Below are positions 23,615 to 30,588 of a DNA stretch of 36,337 nt, one piece after another. Position 1 is the first letter of the stretch, and each line of letters begins with the position of its first letter. The notes beneath the pieces are model-generated. The model had not been told where the DNA came from, made no database searches, and saw only the letters and a list, made by a program, of their open reading frames with translations. Origin of the DNA: Thermoleophilia bacterium (lineage in GTDB: Bacteria > Actinomycetota > Thermoleophilia > Gaiellales > Gaiellaceae); NCBI GenBank assembly GCA_023382435.1, contig JAHDVS010000029.1, positions 1 to 36,337 on the forward strand, given 5' to 3'. Position numbers and translations under genes: made by a program.

Positions 23615-24097
23615 CTACGGGTTCGCGAGAGCGGTCAGCTCGGCGGTTGTGGATGCAATCTCCGCACCCGCGCCGAGTCGCTCGAGCAGCCGCTTGCGGG
23701 CACCCGGGCCGGTCTCGACCGCCTCGACGCGCCGCGCGGCGCCGAGCTGGGCGAGCGCGACGCGCGCGAGCTCATCGGGGGCGTCGGTGAAGACGCCGAC
23801 CCGCCAGCCGTCGGCCGCGAGCCGGCGCAGCGCCGAGCTCGCAGCGGCGCCCGGGCGCAGGTGCACCGGTGCGTGACCCTCGGCGAAGCGCTCGAGTTGG
23901 CCGCGCCAGTCGCCGACGCCGGCCGCTGCCCAGGCGTCGAGGGCCTCGGCGGCCGCGCCGCGATCCTCCGGGAGGGCGTCCACGTCGAGCGGCGCGATCG
24001 AGCGGAAGCGCCGCGCTGCGTCCTCGAGGAACGCCCGCCAGAGTGCGTGCGTATCGCCGATGGCCCCGTCGAGGTCGATCGCCACCGCGGGTGTCAT
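23615..24097 (-). CDS. HAD-superfamily hydrolase
   Basis: 160 aa from the ATG at 24097, which overlaps the VanZ stop (ATGA). Motif I is AIDLDGAIGDT with nucleophile D8 and general acid D10; motif II is GVFTDAPDEL (Thr). The expected motif III Lys could be the K in GARKRLLERLG. The final D-D motif IV is degenerate (EIASTTAEL), and the protein is short for a phosphatase with a full cap, so activity may be reduced. Substrate unknown. Operon with VanZ. Confidence 0.75.
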   Translation of the reverse strand: MTPAVAIDLDGAIGDTHALWRAFLEDAARRFRSIAPLDVDALPEDRGAAAEALDAWAAAGVGDWRGQLERFAEGHAPVHLRPGAAASSALRRLAADGWRVGVFTDAPDELARVALAQLGAARRVEAVETGPGARKRLLERLGAGAEIASTTAELTALANP

Positions 24098-24447
24098 CGC
24101 CGGCGGCGCCAGAGGAAGAGAAGGGCGACCCCGAGTAGCGCACCCGCCGTGTCGACGGCCCAGTCCCGAAACGCGGCCTGGCGACCAGAAACGAAGGCCT
24201 GGTGCAGCTCGTCGCTGGCCCCGTAGAGCGATGCGGCCGCGACGGCCACCGGGGCGTTGCCGAGCGCGCGCCAGAGGAGGGCGGCCAGGATGCCGTACTC
24301 CGCCGCGTGAGCGAGCTTGCGTAGCACGAGGTCCCAGGTGCCCAGGCCGGTGCCGAGGCTCGGGATCGACGAGAACGCGAAGATGACGGCGGCCCAGGCG
24401 AGCACGGGCAGCCAGACGCGGGTGCGGCTCGGGGCGACGGCGGCCAT
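24094..24447 (-). CDS. VanZ-family membrane protein
   Basis: 117 aa with four predicted helices. LPVLAWAAVIFAFSSIPSLG, then KLAHAAEYGILAALLWRAL, then ASLYGASDELHQAFVSGR and DWAVDTAGALLGVALLFLW are the conserved VanZ pattern (H-x2-EY, DE-x-HQ, R-x3-D). The family is linked to teicoplanin tolerance only in some members; here it is a general envelope protein of unknown role. TACGAT lies 6 nt before the start. The HAD gene follows by a 4-nt overlap. Confidence 0.88.
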   Translation of the reverse strand: MAAVAPSRTRVWLPVLAWAAVIFAFSSIPSLGTGLGTWDLVLRKLAHAAEYGILAALLWRALGNAPVAVAAASLYGASDELHQAFVSGRQAAFRDWAVDTAGALLGVALLFLWRRRR

Positions 24448-24453
24448 GCCCTA

Positions 24454-24459
24454 ATCGTA
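24454..24459 (-). promoter_or_regulatory. -10 box TACGAT before the VanZ-HAD pair
   Basis: On the minus strand TACGAT ends 6 nt before the VanZ ATG, without any ribosome-binding site between them. Confidence 0.4.
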
Positions 24460-24506
24460 CGGGCGCCGCCGGCGCGGCCCCGCCGGCTTCGTGCGGGTCG
24501 GGGTGG

Positions 24507-24512
24507 TAACCT
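24507..24512 (+). promoter_or_regulatory. -10 box TAACCT ahead of the cobalamin riboswitch
   Basis: TAACCT (24507-24512) lies just upstream of the conserved riboswitch core and divergent from the VanZ promoter. Transcription would begin near 24519. An additional upstream promoter is not excluded. Confidence 0.4.
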
Positions 24513-24514
24513 GC

Positions 24515-24680
24515 CCGTGTCAACCACATAGGGCGAGCGGCGCAGGGAAGCCGGTGCAAGTCCGGCACGGTCCCGCCGCTGTAAGGGGAGATGCCCGTCC
24601 GCCGAAGTGCCACTGGCCCCGTGCCGGGAAGGCGGCGGAGGGGGGAGCCCCGAGTCAGAAGACCTGTCGCGCGCCCCGCA
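24515..24680 (+). ncRNA. Cobalamin riboswitch
   Basis: The leader contains the conserved core of the AdoCbl/cobalamin class in order: ATAGGG-type entry, AGGGAAGCCGGTGCAAGTCC and the partner GGCACGGTCCCGCCGCTGT, the B12 box GCCACTGG at 24609-24616, GGGAAGGCGGCGG, GAGTCAGAAGACCTGTCGC at the 3' end. High cobalamin should lower expression of the six genes that follow, probably by occluding the AAGGAGG ribosome-binding site at 24697-24703. No T-tract terminator is seen, so translational control fits best. Outer boundaries are approximate, since the P1 helix was not resolved. Confidence 0.93.
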
Positions 24681-24707
24681 CCCGTTCCCCTCGAGGAAGG
24701 AGGAAAC

Positions 24708-25364
24708 GTGCTTCGACGCACCACCCTCGCAGCTTTCGCTCTCGCTCTCGCGGCGGCGCTCGCGCTCCCCGGCACGGCGCTCGCGCTCTCGGTCCACGTC
24801 CGCGTGGAGGGGCCGAAGGGCACGCACTTCGGCGCCCGCCAGCCGCTCGTGACCCCGTTCACCGGGACGATCGCCGGCGACGGCGGCGACGTCGAGCTGG
24901 CCGAGCCGACGGCGCTCGGCGCACTCGAGGCCGCGAGCATCGCCGGCGACTTCTACTACCACCTGCTCGTCTCGTCCTTCGGCCCCTACGTCGCCCAGGT
25001 CGGCCGCACGCCAGGGGAGGGCCCGAGCGGCTGGGTCTACAAGGTCAATGGGGTCTCGCCGCCGGTCGGCGCCGACGCGTACGAGCTCGAGCCGGGCGAC
25101 GAGGTGCTCTGGTACTACGCGACCTTCGGGGACACGGGCGGGCCGCTCACGCTCGACCTCGACAGGGTCGCGCGGGGCTGCTACCGCGCCTACAAGGTGA
25201 ACGATCTCGGCGAGCGCAGCTTCGTGCGCAAGGTCGCGTTTCTCCTCGACGGCCGCTCCGTCGCGTCGAAGAGCGGGCGGCTGTGCCCGACCGGGCACTG
25301 GCACACGCTGCGGGCGACCAAGGACAGGCTCGTCCGCTCCGAGGAGATCACCCGCCGCCGCTAG
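24708..25364 (+). CDS. Secreted DUF4430 (transcobalamin beta-domain-like) protein
   Basis: 218 aa, GTG with AAGGAGG 4 nt upstream. Residues 1-26 form a signal peptide (hydrophobic run, cleavage near PGTALA). DUF4430 spans about 66-141: TALGALEAA, YYHLLVSSFGPYVAQVGRTP, S107-GWVYKVNG, PVGADAYELEPGDEVLWYYA. This fold is shared with the C-terminal beta domain of animal intrinsic factor and transcobalamin. A 75-residue C-terminal extension has two Cys (158, 193) and basic residues. No lipobox or membrane anchor. First gene under the cobalamin riboswitch, so the protein most likely binds corrinoid outside the membrane. Ligand binding is inferred from fold and regulation. Confidence 0.88.
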   Translation: MLRRTTLAAFALALAAALALPGTALALSVHVRVEGPKGTHFGARQPLVTPFTGTIAGDGGDVELAEPTALGALEAASIAGDFYYHLLVSSFGPYVAQVGRTPGEGPSGWVYKVNGVSPPVGADAYELEPGDEVLWYYATFGDTGGPLTLDLDRVARGCYRAYKVNDLGERSFVRKVAFLLDGRSVASKSGRLCPTGHWHTLRATKDRLVRSEEITRRR

Positions 25365-25378
25365 GGGCAGCGACCGTC

Positions 25379-26209
25379 GTGCGCAGACTCGCTCTCGCGG
25401 CTCTCGTCCTCGCACTCGCTCTCGCCCTCTCCGGCTGCGGTGGCTCGACCGCCGCCGGCGAGAGCGGGAGCGAGGACGGTGGCAACGCGGCCACCGCCAG
25501 CATCGGCGTGGACACGGCACGTTCGAGCACCGCGGTCATGGACGCGGTGAGCGAGGCCGAGGGGGCTCGGGTCTGGGTGACGCGCGATCGGGGCGCGGAA
25601 GTCATTCTGACGGCCGATGTCCCGGCGGGCCTGACCGTGCTCCGGGCGCTCGACCGCGCCGCCGAGATCGAGACCCGCTACGGCGGGCGCTTCGTCCAGT
25701 CGATCGAGGGGATCGAGGGCAGCCTCAGCGGCCGGCAGGACTGGTTCTTCTTCGTCAACGGGATCGAGCCCGACGTCGGTGCCGCCGAGATCGCGCTCGG
25801 ACCGGGCGACGTCGCCTGGTGGGACTTCCGCCCGTGGGCGGAGACCATGCGCGAGCCCGTCGTCGTCGGCGCCTTCCCCGAGCCGTTCCTGCACGGCTTC
25901 GCGGGTAAGCGGCGCCCGTGGGTCGTCGAGGCGCCGGCCGGCATCGAGGCCTCCGCGCTCGAGCTCGTGCTCGGGCCCCCGGGCGGAGCAGGGGAGCCGA
26001 ACCGGTTCGTGGTCGCGTTGAGCGCCGGTGCGGCCGGTGCGACGTTGACGGCGACGCGCGGGGAGGCGAACGACTCGCCGGTCGAGTTCCGGCTCGAGGG
26101 CTCCGAGCCCGCCGTTCGGGCGGCGCTCGCGGCGCTCGTCGTCGATCCGGCGATCGTCCGCCACCGGTACACGGCCGAGTTCGACGAGCGCGGGAACGTG
26201 GTCGGATGA
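25379..26209 (+). CDS. DUF4430-like lipoprotein with extra C-terminal domain
   Basis: 276 aa from the GTG at 25379, 14 nt after the previous stop. The signal ends in the lipobox L17-S-G-C20, so the mature protein should be tethered to the outer face of the membrane after an acidic Gly/Ser linker. Residues 78-152 match the DUF4430 pattern: AGLTVLRALDRAA, YGGRFVQSIEGIEG, DWFFFVNGIEPDVGAAEIAL, GPGDVAWWDF. Residues 155-276 are an unassigned region containing VVGAFPEPFLHG and a beta-rich end. It probably receives corrinoid and passes it to the ECF transporter encoded next; its last bases overlap ecfT (ATGA). Confidence 0.85.
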   Translation: MRRLALAALVLALALALSGCGGSTAAGESGSEDGGNAATASIGVDTARSSTAVMDAVSEAEGARVWVTRDRGAEVILTADVPAGLTVLRALDRAAEIETRYGGRFVQSIEGIEGSLSGRQDWFFFVNGIEPDVGAAEIALGPGDVAWWDFRPWAETMREPVVVGAFPEPFLHGFAGKRRPWVVEAPAGIEASALELVLGPPGGAGEPNRFVVALSAGAAGATLTATRGEANDSPVEFRLEGSEPAVRAALAALVVDPAIVRHRYTAEFDERGNVVG

Positions 26210-26910
26210 AGCTCGCGACAGTCCCCGCAGCGCTCCTGTTCGCCGCCGCCGCGGCCGCCGCTCTGCTCGCGGAGCACCTGGCGTCGGTTGCGGTCCTCTT
26301 CGGGCTCCTGCTGGCGTTGGTGCTGGAAGCGCCCGTGCGACGCAAGCGCCTCTACCTGATCGGCGCGCTCGCCTCCGGCCTGGGTGTGGTCGTCGTGTGG
26401 CCGTTCGTGGCGGTGCTCGGCGAGGACGTGCTCTGGCGCGGCCCGACGGTGCCCGTGCTCGGGGTCATCGACATCACACGGGAGGAGATCGCGGCCGGGA
26501 CGCTCGCCGGGCTTCGGCTGGCCGCGGTCGCGCTCGCGTTCGCGGCGTACGCGCTGCTGCTCGACCACGACCGGTTGCTCGCCTCACTCGGCTTCGCGCG
26601 CCGATCCGCGTTCGCGGCGGTTCTGGCCACGCGGCTCGTGCCGACGCTGGAACGCGACGCCGCGGCTCTGGCCGAGGCGGTTCGGGGCCGGGGCCTCGAG
26701 CTCGATGGGGTGCGCAGCCGCGCCATGCTCGTCTCGCCGCTCGTCTCCGGCTCGCTCGAGCGAGCGCTGAACCTGGCGGAGGCGATGGAGGCTCGCGGGT
26801 TCGGACGCGCCGGGCGCACGCGGGCGCCGCGGCCCGCTTGGGGCGCTCTCGACCGGGTCGCTGCCGGGTCGGCCCCCCTCCTCGTCGTGGCGGGTGTGCT
26901 GTGGCTCTAG
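26206..26910 (+). CDS. ECF transporter transmembrane component EcfT
   Basis: 234 aa. Four to five hydrophobic helices (residues 4-38, 46-72, 100-125 and a C-terminal helix) and the two cytoplasmic Ala-Arg-Gly type coupling motifs seen in EcfT proteins: LAEAVRGRGLEL and AEAMEARGFGR, which contact the ATPases. DHDRLLASLGFARRSAFAA is the usual preceding segment. Starts by a 4-nt overlap with the lipoprotein gene and ends 10 nt inside the ATPase gene. Together with the ATPase and S component this makes a complete dedicated (group I) ECF importer. Confidence 0.88.
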   Translation: MKLATVPAALLFAAAAAAALLAEHLASVAVLFGLLLALVLEAPVRRKRLYLIGALASGLGVVVVWPFVAVLGEDVLWRGPTVPVLGVIDITREEIAAGTLAGLRLAAVALAFAAYALLLDHDRLLASLGFARRSAFAAVLATRLVPTLERDAAALAEAVRGRGLELDGVRSRAMLVSPLVSGSLERALNLAEAMEARGFGRAGRTRAPRPAWGALDRVAAGSAPLLVVAGVLWL

Positions 26911-28277
26911 TCGCCGTGGAAGGAGTCTGCTTCACCTATCCGGGCGGCGGGCGGGCGGCGCTCGAGGACATCTCGCTCGAGCTTCGGCGGGGCGAAGTCG
27001 TGGCTCTGCTCGGCCCGTCCGGGGCTGGCAAGTCGACTCTCGTGCGGGCGCTTGCCGGGCTCGTGCCCCACTTCCACGGGGGCAGCTTCAGCGGGCGCGC
27101 GACGGTGGCGGGGTATGACACCCGCGAGGCGCGCCCCGCCGACCTGGCCGGCACCGTCGCGACCGTGTTCCAGGATCCGGAGGATCAGATCGTGATGGCT
27201 TCCGTCGCGAACGAGGTGGCGTTCGGGCTCGAGAATCTCGCCACGCTGCCGACTGAGATCCCCGCGCGCGTCGAGGAGGCCCTGGCGGCGGTCGGGGCCG
27301 TTCACCTCGCCGGTCGCCGGACCGCGGAGCTCTCGGGCGGGGAGCTGCAACGGGTCTGCCTCGCCTCGGCGCTGGCGCTGCGCCCGCGCCTGCTGCTGCT
27401 CGACGAGCCGACCTCGCAGCTCGATCCGGAGGCCGCGGAAGCGTTCCTCGACGCGGTGGGGCGGCTCGGCTCGGCGGTCGTGCTCTCGGAGCAGCGCACC
27501 GGCCGCGCGCTTGCGCTCGCCGAGCGCGTGCTCTTCGTCGACGGGGGCCGGCTCCTGCTCGACGCTCCCCGCGAGGAGGCGCTCGGCTGGCTGGCCGCCA
27601 ACCGCCCCGCATTCCTCCCGCCACCCGACCCGGCCGGCCAGGTCCTCGCGGGCCATGTCCGGGTGCCTGGCACCGGGACATGGCCGGAGGGGGCACCCGC
27701 GGTCGAGATCGCCGGCGTGTCGTTCGCCTACGACCGCGTTCCCGTGCTCGACGATGTCTCCCTGACTGTCGACCGCGGCGAGGTCGTCGTGCTCGAGGGA
27801 CCGAACGGGTGCGGCAAGACCACGCTTGCGAAGATCGCCTGCGGCCTGCTCGAGCCGGCCGCTGGGAGCATCCGGCGGGCGGGCCGCGCCTGCTACCTGT
27901 CCCAGGATCCCGGCCGCTACCTCGTACGGGAGCGTGTCGACGAGGAGGTCGCACTCGCCGTTGGCGGTGATCTTCGCCGCGCCCGCGCCGCGCTCGCCAT
28001 GGTTGGCCTCGAGTGGGCGGCCGACCGTCACCCGCGCGATCTGTCGAGCGGCGAGCGTGAGCGGCTCGGGCTCGCCGCCGTCGCTGTCGCGGAGCCGGAC
28101 CTGCTCATTCTCGACGAGCCGACCCGGGGCATCGATCCGGAGCGCAAGGAGGCGCTGGCCGCTTGGCTCGCCGCCTACGCCGAGCTCGGACACGCCGTGC
28201 TCGTCGCCACCCACGACAGGGCGTTCCCGTGCCACCGGCGCGTCTCGATGGCGGCGAAGGAGACTGTCCTTGTCTAG
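26901..28277 (+). CDS. Fused double ECF ATPase (EcfA-EcfA')
   Basis: 458 aa from the GTG at 26901, overlapping ecfT by 10 nt; GTG at 26916 is the alternative. Two complete ABC domains in one chain. First: Walker A GPSGAGKST, Q-loop VFQDPEDQIV, signature LSGGELQR, Walker B LLLLDEPTSQLD. Second, from about residue 270: GPNGCGKTT, YLSQDPGRY, LSSGERERLGLA, LLILDEPTRGID and the switch His in VATHDR. In the first half the switch region reads VVLSEQRTGR, with Glu-Gln where His is usual, so the two sites are not equivalent. The fusion replaces the two separate ATPases of many ECF systems. Confidence 0.92.
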   Translation: MALVAVEGVCFTYPGGGRAALEDISLELRRGEVVALLGPSGAGKSTLVRALAGLVPHFHGGSFSGRATVAGYDTREARPADLAGTVATVFQDPEDQIVMASVANEVAFGLENLATLPTEIPARVEEALAAVGAVHLAGRRTAELSGGELQRVCLASALALRPRLLLLDEPTSQLDPEAAEAFLDAVGRLGSAVVLSEQRTGRALALAERVLFVDGGRLLLDAPREEALGWLAANRPAFLPPPDPAGQVLAGHVRVPGTGTWPEGAPAVEIAGVSFAYDRVPVLDDVSLTVDRGEVVVLEGPNGCGKTTLAKIACGLLEPAAGSIRRAGRACYLSQDPGRYLVRERVDEEVALAVGGDLRRARAALAMVGLEWAADRHPRDLSSGERERLGLAAVAVAEPDLLILDEPTRGIDPERKEALAAWLAAYAELGHAVLVATHDRAFPCHRRVSMAAKETVLV

Positions 28278-28974
28278 GTCGGCCGGGGTGCTCCCGGGCC
28301 GGGCCCGGACGGCGGTGATCGCTGCCGCCGCGTGCGCCTTCGCGACCGGTGTGTGGGCGGCCCTCGACCCGAGCCGATCGGGCATCGCGCTCTTGCTCGC
28401 CGCCGGCGCTCTCGTCGTCGCCGGAGCCGCCTGGCTCGAGACCGGGCCGGGATCGGCGAAGGAGATCGCCGTGATCGCGACGCTCGGTGGCGTCGCCGCG
28501 GCCGGCCGCGTCCTCTTCGCGGCCGTGCCGGGCGTGCAGCCGGTGACGGTGATCGCGGTCGCAGCGGGGGTGGCGCTGGGGCTGCGAGCCGGGATCGGTG
28601 TCGGCGCGATCGCCGCGTTCGCCTCGAACTTCTTTCTCGGCCAGGGCATCTGGACACCCTGGCAGATGCTCGCCTGGGGCGCCTGCGGCGCCGCCGGAGC
28701 CGCGTTCGCCCCGCTCGTGACGAGGCGACTTGCCTTCGCCGTCCTCTGCGCCGTGCTCGGCTTCGGCTTCAGCGCATTCATGGATATCTGGATGTGGCTC
28801 AGCTTCTACCCCCACACCTGGCAGGCGCTCGCGGCGCAGCTCGCCCGGGGTCTCCCGTTCGACGTGGCGCACGCGGCCGGCAACGCCATGCTCGCGCTGG
28901 CCGCCGGCCCGGAGCTGAGGCGGGTGCTCGACCGCTATGGGCGGCGGCTGCGAACGGAGGTCGCGTGGGCGTGA
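28270..28974 (+). CDS. ECF transporter substrate-specific component, probably for cobalamin (CbrT-like)
   Basis: 234 aa from a TTG at 28270, chosen because AAGGAG lies 7 nt upstream; GTG at 28288 has no ribosome-binding site. About six helices. AKEIAVIATLGGVAAAGRVL, PGVQPVTVIAVAAGVALGLR, AGIGVGAIAAFASNFFLGQG and WTPWQMLAWGACGAAGA are typical of actinobacterial ECF S components grouped with cobalamin transport. The riboswitch and the DUF4430 partners support corrinoid as substrate. Overlaps the ATPase gene by 8 nt and the following gene by 10 nt. Specificity is inferred from context. Confidence 0.85.
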   Translation: MSRSAGVLPGRARTAVIAAAACAFATGVWAALDPSRSGIALLLAAGALVVAGAAWLETGPGSAKEIAVIATLGGVAAAGRVLFAAVPGVQPVTVIAVAAGVALGLRAGIGVGAIAAFASNFFLGQGIWTPWQMLAWGACGAAGAAFAPLVTRRLAFAVLCAVLGFGFSAFMDIWMWLSFYPHTWQALAAQLARGLPFDVAHAAGNAMLALAAGPELRRVLDRYGRRLRTEVAWA

Positions 28975-29810
28975 TTGCCAGGTTGGGGACGGTTGCGGCC
29001 GCGGTCTTGGTGGCACTCGCGCTCGCGGCGCCCGCGCAGGCCTCGAAGGCCGGCGCAGCCGACTACCTGCGTTCGCGCCAGCAGTCGAGCGGCGGCTTCG
29101 CCGAGCCGGGGCGCCAGGCCGACCCGAGCGTGACCGCGTGGGCCGTGCTCGGTCTACGCGCGGCGGGGCGATCGGTGCCGGGGGCGGCGCCGTACCTGGC
29201 CGGGAAGCCGTTTCCGACCGCAACCGATCTCGAGCTACGCATTCTCGCGCTTGCCGCGCTCGGCCAGAACGTGAGCGCGCTCGCCGGCCAGCTCGAGGGG
29301 CTGCGGCGCTCGAACGGCATGATCGGGCCGACGCTGAACTCGACGATCTGGGGAGTACTGGCGCTACGGGCCGCCGGCCGTCCGGCCGGCAAGGCCACGA
29401 TCCGCTACCTGAAGAAGGCACAGCACCGCAGCGGCGGCTTCTCGTGGCAGGCGGGCGGAGCACCCGACTCCAACGACACCGCGGCCGCGATCCAGGCGCT
29501 GCGCGCTGCGGGGGTGAAGTCGAAGGCAAGAGTGATCCGCCGGGCCGTCGCCTACCTGCGCAAGCTCCAGAACGCGGACGGCGGCTTCGAGATGAGCGCC
29601 GGGCGTGGCTCCGACGTGCAGTCGACCTCGTGGGCGATCCAGGGGCTGCTCGCCGCCGGCAAAGAGCCCGGGAAGGCCTCCTTCGCCTATCTCCGCCGGA
29701 TGCAGCAGCGCGACGGGAGCTTCCGCTACAGCTCCCGCTACGTCACGACCCCGGTCTGGGTCACGGCCCAGGCGCTTGTCGCCCTCTCGCGCCGCACGTT
29801 CCCGCTCTGA
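28965..29810 (+). CDS. Secreted alpha/alpha-barrel repeat protein (prenyltransferase/squalene-oxidase repeats), transcobalamin alpha-domain-like
   Basis: 281 aa from a GTG at 28965; GGAGG precedes it by 4 nt, and a GTG at 28971 (10 nt) is equally possible. Signal peptide with cleavage near APAQA. The mature 255 residues are repeating helical hairpins with Gly-rich turns: QQSSGGF (39-45), GMIGP (118-122), QHRSGGF (153-159), QNADGGF (202-208), QQRDGSF (247-253). There is no Asp-rich catalytic motif of terpene cyclases (no DxDD), so a binding role is likelier than catalysis. The size and repeat type match the alpha domain of intrinsic factor/transcobalamin. It is the last gene of the cobalamin-riboswitch operon and is not anchored. 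Confidence 0.85.
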   Translation: MGVIARLGTVAAAVLVALALAAPAQASKAGAADYLRSRQQSSGGFAEPGRQADPSVTAWAVLGLRAAGRSVPGAAPYLAGKPFPTATDLELRILALAALGQNVSALAGQLEGLRRSNGMIGPTLNSTIWGVLALRAAGRPAGKATIRYLKKAQHRSGGFSWQAGGAPDSNDTAAAIQALRAAGVKSKARVIRRAVAYLRKLQNADGGFEMSAGRGSDVQSTSWAIQGLLAAGKEPGKASFAYLRRMQQRDGSFRYSSRYVTTPVWVTAQALVALSRRTFPL

Positions 29811-29811
29811 G

Positions 29812-29831
29812 GCGGCGGCCTCTCCCGCCGC
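29812..29831 (+). terminator. Hairpin ending the cobalamin operon
   Basis: GCGGCGG (29812-29818) and CCGCCGC (29825-29831) form a 7-bp stem with a CCTCTC loop directly after the stop codon at 29808-29810 and before the next gene's -10 box. No T-tract. Confidence 0.45.
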
Positions 29832-29834
29832 TCC

Positions 29835-29840
29835 TATACT
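29835..29840 (+). promoter_or_regulatory. -10 box TATACT of a probably leaderless promoter
   Basis: TATACT, the best -10 match in the window, ends 7 nt before the ATG of the CinA-like gene. Confidence 0.55.
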
Positions 29841-29847
29841 CGGAGCG

Positions 29848-30588
29848 ATGGCCCCGTCGACCGCCGCCGTTCTGACGATCGGCAACGAGATCGTCTCCGG
29901 GGACGTCGAGAACACGAATGCGTCGTGGCTCTCTCGCCGTCTCGCCGGTCTCGGCGTCGAGGTGCTCGCCCTGGCCGCGCTGCGCGACGAGATCCAGGCG
30001 ATCAGCGCCTTCCTCGCCGGCCGTGACCGCTACGACCAGGTGTTCGTGACCGGCGGCCTCGGCGGCACCCCGGACGATCTCACCCGGGAGGCGATCGCGC
30101 ACGCGTTCGCGGTCGACTGCGTCGAGATCGCCGGGCTGGCGGCGGAGCTGCGCGAGCGGTTCGCCCCGCGCGGCCTCGACGAGTACGCGGCCCGCTGGGC
30201 GCGCCTGCCCCGCGGCGCGGAGCCGATCGAGAACCCGCTCGGGGGCGCGCCCGGCTTCACGCTCGGGAACGTCTGGGTGCTGCCCGGTCTCCCGAGCGAG
30301 ATGGAGGCGATGTTCGACGCGATCGCCGAGCGCTTCCGCAGCGAGCCGATCGGTGCCTGGCGGCGCAGCTACCGGACGGGCGAGGGCCAGATCGTGCACG
30401 TACTCGAGGAGGCGCAACTCCGCCACCCCGCGGTGTCCGTCGGCAGCTACCCGCGCTTCCTCGACGACGGGCCGGAGGTCGACCTGGTGCTGAAGTCGGC
30501 GGACGCCGCGGCGCTGGCGACAGCGACCGCATGGCTGGAGAGGGCGCTCGCGGACGCGTTGGGCCCGCTGCGGGGCCGGTCGGCTTGA
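29848..30588 (+). CDS. CinA-like protein, molybdopterin-binding domain only
   Basis: 246 aa. AAVLTIGNEIVSGDVENTNA, then FVTGGLGGTPDDLTREAIAH (the MoCF-type Gly-rich loop), and VWVLPGLPSEMEAMFDA are the conserved COG1058 segments. It lacks the C-terminal nicotinamide-nucleotide amidase domain of full CinA (about 410 aa). The N-terminal domain of CinA proteins has ADP-ribose pyrophosphatase activity in some bacteria; the exact reaction here is unproven. Followed by a 4-nt overlap (TTGA) with the helicase gene. Confidence 0.86.
   Translation: MAPSTAAVLTIGNEIVSGDVENTNASWLSRRLAGLGVEVLALAALRDEIQAISAFLAGRDRYDQVFVTGGLGGTPDDLTREAIAHAFAVDCVEIAGLAAELRERFAPRGLDEYAARWARLPRGAEPIENPLGGAPGFTLGNVWVLPGLPSEMEAMFDAIAERFRSEPIGAWRRSYRTGEGQIVHVLEEAQLRHPAVSVGSYPRFLDDGPEVDLVLKSADAAALATATAWLERALADALGPLRGRSA

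Noticed and set aside
24491-25378. Open frame running from the riboswitch into the lipoprotein gene
   Set aside because: Before 25379 it reads the riboswitch and the DUF4430 gene out of frame. The signal peptide and lipobox begin only at 25379.
28965-29810. Active terpene cyclase or prenyltransferase
   Set aside because: The repeat turns (QxxxGGF) are present, but no DxDD or other catalytic Asp motif is seen, and the gene has a signal peptide and lies in a cobalamin-regulated transport operon.
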